This document shows, in pieces, positions 51,097 to 53,809 of a DNA stretch of 53,809 nucleotides. Below the pieces are notes generated by a model. That model saw only the letters and a program-made list of their open reading frames with translations, was not told the DNA's origin and did no database searches. Position numbers and translations under genes: made by a program. Each line of letters starts with the position of its first letter. The stretch's first letter is position 1. Where the stretch lies: NCBI GenBank assembly GCA_030591565.1, contig JAUVAU010000007.1:1-53809 (forward strand), written 5' to 3'. This DNA comes from Deltaproteobacteria bacterium (lineage in GTDB: Bacteria; Desulfobacterota; Deferrisomatia; Deferrisomatales; BM512).

Positions 51097-52500
51097 TTAA
51101 ACATGCGGGATATCGGTATAGTTCGATATTTCCGAGTTCGTGGTGCATAAATCTTTGAGCGATAGATCGTGGACGCTGCTGTTTCCCGTCAAGCGGGCGA
51201 AGTCCTGTAGCTCCCGTACCGAGGCACTCAGAAAATTCGCGAGTTGGCGCGCCGCCCGGTCTACATCCAATCTGCGTCTCAACTCCGGATCCTGGGTCGC
51301 GATGCCCATGGGGCATTTGCCTGTATTGCAGATTCTAAACTGCTGACATCCGATAGCCATAAGCGCAGAGCTGCCTATGGCCACCGCATCCGCGCCCATT
51401 GCCAGGGCCTTTGCGATGTCCGACGAGATTCGCAGCCCTCCCGTAATAACGAGGGAGATATTTGAAGCGTTGTGCTTGTCCAGAAACTCCCGCACCCGGT
51501 ACAGGGCAAATATGGTCGGCACCGAGGTCGAGGCCTTCACGAACTTTGGCGCCGCCCCCGTAGCGCCCGCCCTACCATCCACCGTGATGAAGTCGGGCTC
51601 AGCGTAGAGGATTGCTTCCAGATCATCTTCCATGTTCCCAGCCGCAAATTTAACGCCGATCGGTTTTCCTCCAGAGGCTTGCCGTAGCCAGGAAATCTTC
51701 TCCTTCAAGTCGTGCTTGTTCGATATGTCGGAGAACCTGGAGGGACTGATGATGTCCTGGCCTTGCGCAAAACCCCGGATTTCGGCGATCTCCTTAGTGA
51801 CTTTCCCGCCGGGCAGGTGTCCGCCCATCCCCGGCTTGGCCGATTGCCCAAACTTGATCTCTATGGCATCGACTTCGCGGAGGTTCTCCTCGGTCACGCT
51901 GTAGCGGTTTGGCACGTACTCGAAAATGTATCGGTAACTTGCCTTCTTGGCCTCCGGCAATATACCGCCTTCTCCAGAGCAGACTGCGGTGCGAACGTCA
52001 CCGCTTCCTTTGGCAAGGGCAAGCGTAGCCTCTTTAGAAAGGGCGCCGTAGGACATGTGCGTAATATAGATGGGGATATCGATTTTAAGAGGTTTTTCTG
52101 CTCCGGGGCCGATGACAGTTTCGGTCTTGACGTCTTCATCCCGATTTAGTGGGAGCTTGGCCAACTGAGCCCCCTTGACCAGGATCTCGTCCCAGGAGAA
52201 CGTGGGGACCCTGGTGCGCATGGGTTCGGAGATGGATTGTCCCGTCTCCGCCATGTGGTGGATATCCTTCATGTAGATTTCGAGTTCATCCGAGGTGCGG
52301 CGAAACCCCTGGTCAGTGTCCACAGCCTCCTGAAGGGCATCTTCAATCTCTTCATCCTCGGAAGAAGCGACTAGCTCGAAAAAATCCTTCGGGGAGCCGC
52401 ACACCGGGCACACCCAGTCGTCATCCAACTGGTCCCACAGGGTGCCTTCCACATCCTCATCATAGATATCATCACAGACTGTGCAGATGTACTTCGCCAT
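51097..52500 (-). CDS. Rubredoxin-fused glutamate-synthase-like FMN/Fe-S oxidoreductase
   Basis: A 467-residue protein. Residues 1-45 are a rubredoxin domain (C6, C9, C31, C34). From about 70 on it matches the glutamate synthase central domain of archaeal type: [53 protein letters not shown], and the 3Fe-4S site C-x5-C-x4-C ([12 protein letters not shown]) followed by [15 protein letters not shown]. The glutaminase domain is absent, so it may use ammonia or serve another FMN reaction. The rubredoxin suggests electron exchange with rubrerythrin, encoded 9 bp upstream. Direction of electron flow is unknown. Confidence 0.88.
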   Translation of the reverse strand: MAKYICTVCDDIYDEDVEGTLWDQLDDDWVCPVCGSPKDFFELVASSEDEEIEDALQEAVDTDQGFRRTSDELEIYMKDIHHMAETGQSISEPMRTRVPTFSWDEILVKGAQLAKLPLNRDEDVKTETVIGPGAEKPLKIDIPIYITHMSYGALSKEATLALAKGSGDVRTAVCSGEGGILPEAKKASYRYIFEYVPNRYSVTEENLREVDAIEIKFGQSAKPGMGGHLPGGKVTKEIAEIRGFAQGQDIISPSRFSDISNKHDLKEKISWLRQASGGKPIGVKFAAGNMEDDLEAILYAEPDFITVDGRAGATGAAPKFVKASTSVPTIFALYRVREFLDKHNASNISLVITGGLRISSDIAKALAMGADAVAIGSSALMAIGCQQFRICNTGKCPMGIATQDPELRRRLDVDRAARQLANFLSASVRELQDFARLTGNSSVHDLSLKDLCTTNSEISNYTDIPHV

Positions 52501-52509
52501 TACTACCTC

Positions 52510-53031
52510 CTACACATCCATGTTTGCGGGTTCGTAGTACTCCCTCGGGTGTTTGCAATATGGACACTTTCCGGGTGGCTCCTTGCCTGTGTGCGTGTAT
52601 CCGCAGACGCTGCACTTCCACTTGATGGGCTCTTTGCGCTTGTACACTGTTCCTGCTTCCACCATATCAAGTATCTTCTGAAAACGGTCCCGGTGCCCCC
52701 TCTCTATCTTGGCGATCTGGGCAAACAGGACGTTCGCTGCCCGGTTACCTTCCAGCTCCGCCTCTCTCGCAAATTTGGGGTACATCTCCTCGGTCTCGTA
52801 ATTTTCGCCCCCGATGGCTTCCTTCAGATTGTCTGCCGTCGTGCTCTCCCCGTAGAGCAGGCGAAACTCTTCCCGCGCATGGTACATCTCGTTCTCTGCT
52901 GTCTCCTCCAGGATTTTCGCAATATAGTGGAACCCCTCGGCCCTGGCCATTTCCGCAAAAAACGTATATCTATTCCTTGCCAGGGATTCCCCGGTGAACG
53001 CAGCCTTCAGATTTTCTTCGGTCCTACTCAT
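52510..53031 (-). CDS. Rubrerythrin
   Basis: A 173-residue non-heme diiron peroxidase detoxifying hydrogen peroxide. The ferritin-like domain (1-125) has ligands E15, E48, H51, E94 and ExxH at 110-113. The C-terminal rubredoxin domain has C140, C143, C156 and C159. It is typical of anaerobes. It is followed after 9 bp by the rubredoxin-glutamate synthase gene and preceded by the tetraheme cytochrome, suggesting a peroxide-reducing electron chain. Confidence 0.96.
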   Translation of the reverse strand: MSRTEENLKAAFTGESLARNRYTFFAEMARAEGFHYIAKILEETAENEMYHAREEFRLLYGESTTADNLKEAIGGENYETEEMYPKFAREAELEGNRAANVLFAQIAKIERGHRDRFQKILDMVEAGTVYKRKEPIKWKCSVCGYTHTGKEPPGKCPYCKHPREYYEPANMDV

Positions 53032-53109
53032 AAACCACTCCTCTCAAGAAACCCAAAGCTTTGAGATGCCCCGTATGCCCCATCACCCGATAGACGTTTC
53101 AGGCGGTGG

Positions 53110-53457
53110 TCAGCCCTTGTGACAGTCGCCGCACTTCTTCTTTGCGACCGAACCTTTTTTCAAGTGGCAGTCATAACATTTGCCAACGCCCTTTTTATGC
53201 ATGGCGTCCTTGATCTTGGGGGCATCGCCCTGGGCGGCTTTCCCGTGGCAGTCGCCGCATTTGTATTTCCCCTGGTCCGCCGTATGGTGACACTGGGTGC
53301 ACTCCAGCCCCTGCTCCAGATGAGGGGCGTGGGGATAGGTGACCACTTTCTTGCCGCCAAAATTGGTTACCTTGATCGGATCGGTAGGGGCATCCATGGC
53401 GATGGCAAGACCGACTCCCACTAGTAGGGTAATTATGAGGATGGCGATTCGTTTCAT
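53110..53457 (-). CDS. Secreted tetraheme cytochrome (class III, c3/c7-like)
   Basis: A 115-residue periplasmic electron carrier. The signal peptide runs to about residue 20 (VGVGLAIAM). Four CxxCH sites lie at residues 53, 67, 94 and 109, with histidines 43, 46, 58 and 87 as candidate distal ligands. The fold VVTYPHAPHLEQGLECTQCHHT is that of class III cytochromes. It may feed electrons toward metal reduction or the adjacent redox enzymes; the spacing of about 80 bp to the rubrerythrin ATG allows shared transcription. Confidence 0.93.
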   Translation of the reverse strand: MKRIAILIITLLVGVGLAIAMDAPTDPIKVTNFGGKKVVTYPHAPHLEQGLECTQCHHTADQGKYKCGDCHGKAAQGDAPKIKDAMHKKGVGKCYDCHLKKGSVAKKKCGDCHKG

Positions 53458-53809
53458 TTATCTCTCCCAGGTTTGAAGTGTGCAGTGTGAGAAACCGTTT
53501 AGGCCCACATATTTTGAATACTGTTGCAGTCGCTGCTTCGTGCTCTATTTGATCCCGCCCAATATGATATCCACAAAAATACGGGTCGAATCATTACCAA
53601 TTTCGTTGCCTAAGTCACCTTAACATATAAAGACCTTACTTTTAAGTGTTTTGTCTGCACCATGGCGGACTGGCTCGTCCTTAATAAATTGGACATTGCA
53701 ATACTCTGAGGCCAGATATGGAAATACGGTCGTTTTTAAAACCCTCGACCACTCATGGGAATATCATTCCACAGGGAAACCATTACACGCTCCTCAAGGC
53801 GCGATAGAC
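53458..53809. other. Window edge, no gene seen
   Basis: Upstream of the cytochrome. I see no convincing coding frame, RNA gene or repeat; the promoter of the cytochrome gene is expected here but no clear -10/-35 pair stands out. Confidence 0.5.

Overview
The window reads as a piece of chromosome from a GC-rich, cytochrome-rich, probably anaerobic or microaerophilic Gram-negative bacterium, most like the old Deltaproteobacteria (Desulfuromonadota/Geobacter-like). The clues are a Ros/MucR zinc-finger regulator, RpoS- and RpoH-type sigma factors, three secreted multiheme c-type cytochromes, rubrerythrin beside a rubredoxin-fused glutamate-synthase-like enzyme, a GeoRSP-like SPASM protein, a TrkA-domain potassium channel and a TonB-like protein. 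Placement rests on gene content read by eye, with no database search. Nearly all of it is housekeeping chromosome. I see no prophage, complete insertion sequence, CRISPR array, rRNA or tRNA.

Layout. 1-6.1 kb: one arm of a long inverted repeat, an orphan GAF protein, a MucR regulator, a hotdog thioesterase, a TrpB2-type tryptophan synthase beta chain, an RpoS-type sigma factor and an uncharacterised protein. 6.2-15.6 kb: uvrC, tyrS and an S1-domain protein on the plus strand; a minus-strand membrane trio (unknown protein, Na+/Ca2+ exchanger, K+ channel); a DEAD-box helicase. 15.6-18.1 kb: the second inverted-repeat arm and an AT-rich secreted protein that looks foreign. 18.1-25.0 kb: a minus-strand run of aminotransferase, DUF1178, SPASM protein, cysteine desulfurase, PIN-PhoH ATPase, tsaD and ksgA. 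25-34 kb: a TonB-like protein facing a minus-strand run of FAD oxidoreductase, hexaheme cytochrome, rpoH, xseA, pcm, moeA, mobB and a UbiV-like U32-family protein. 34-41.7 kb: a Lon-like protease, a diheme cytochrome, and an operon recR / HEAT protein / HD-GYP-like protein / small membrane protein. 41.8-50.1 kb: a MidA-like methyltransferase, an acyltransferase, a PanE-thioesterase fusion, a DUF4388 protein, a second-type EF-G, a GerMN protein and mazG. 50.1-53.8 kb: a small secreted protein, then a redox cluster of tetraheme cytochrome, rubrerythrin and rubredoxin-glutamate synthase.

The most unusual content is between the genes. Two related families of structured repeats (type I about 240-250 bp, four copies; type II 218 bp, two tandem copies) lie mostly just past stop codons, often between convergent genes. 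They have terminal inverted repeats like a MITE, and a central hairpin whose arms differ between the families in a pair-preserving way. A third, unrelated repeat of about 250 bp occurs as two inverted copies bracketing about 15.4 kb and also shows a compensatory base-pair change. Gene-level oddities include a UbiV-like Fe-S protein coupled to molybdenum-cofactor genes, a SPASM protein without its radical-SAM partner, a PanE-hotdog fusion, and a degenerate FGE-like secreted protein in AT-rich DNA.
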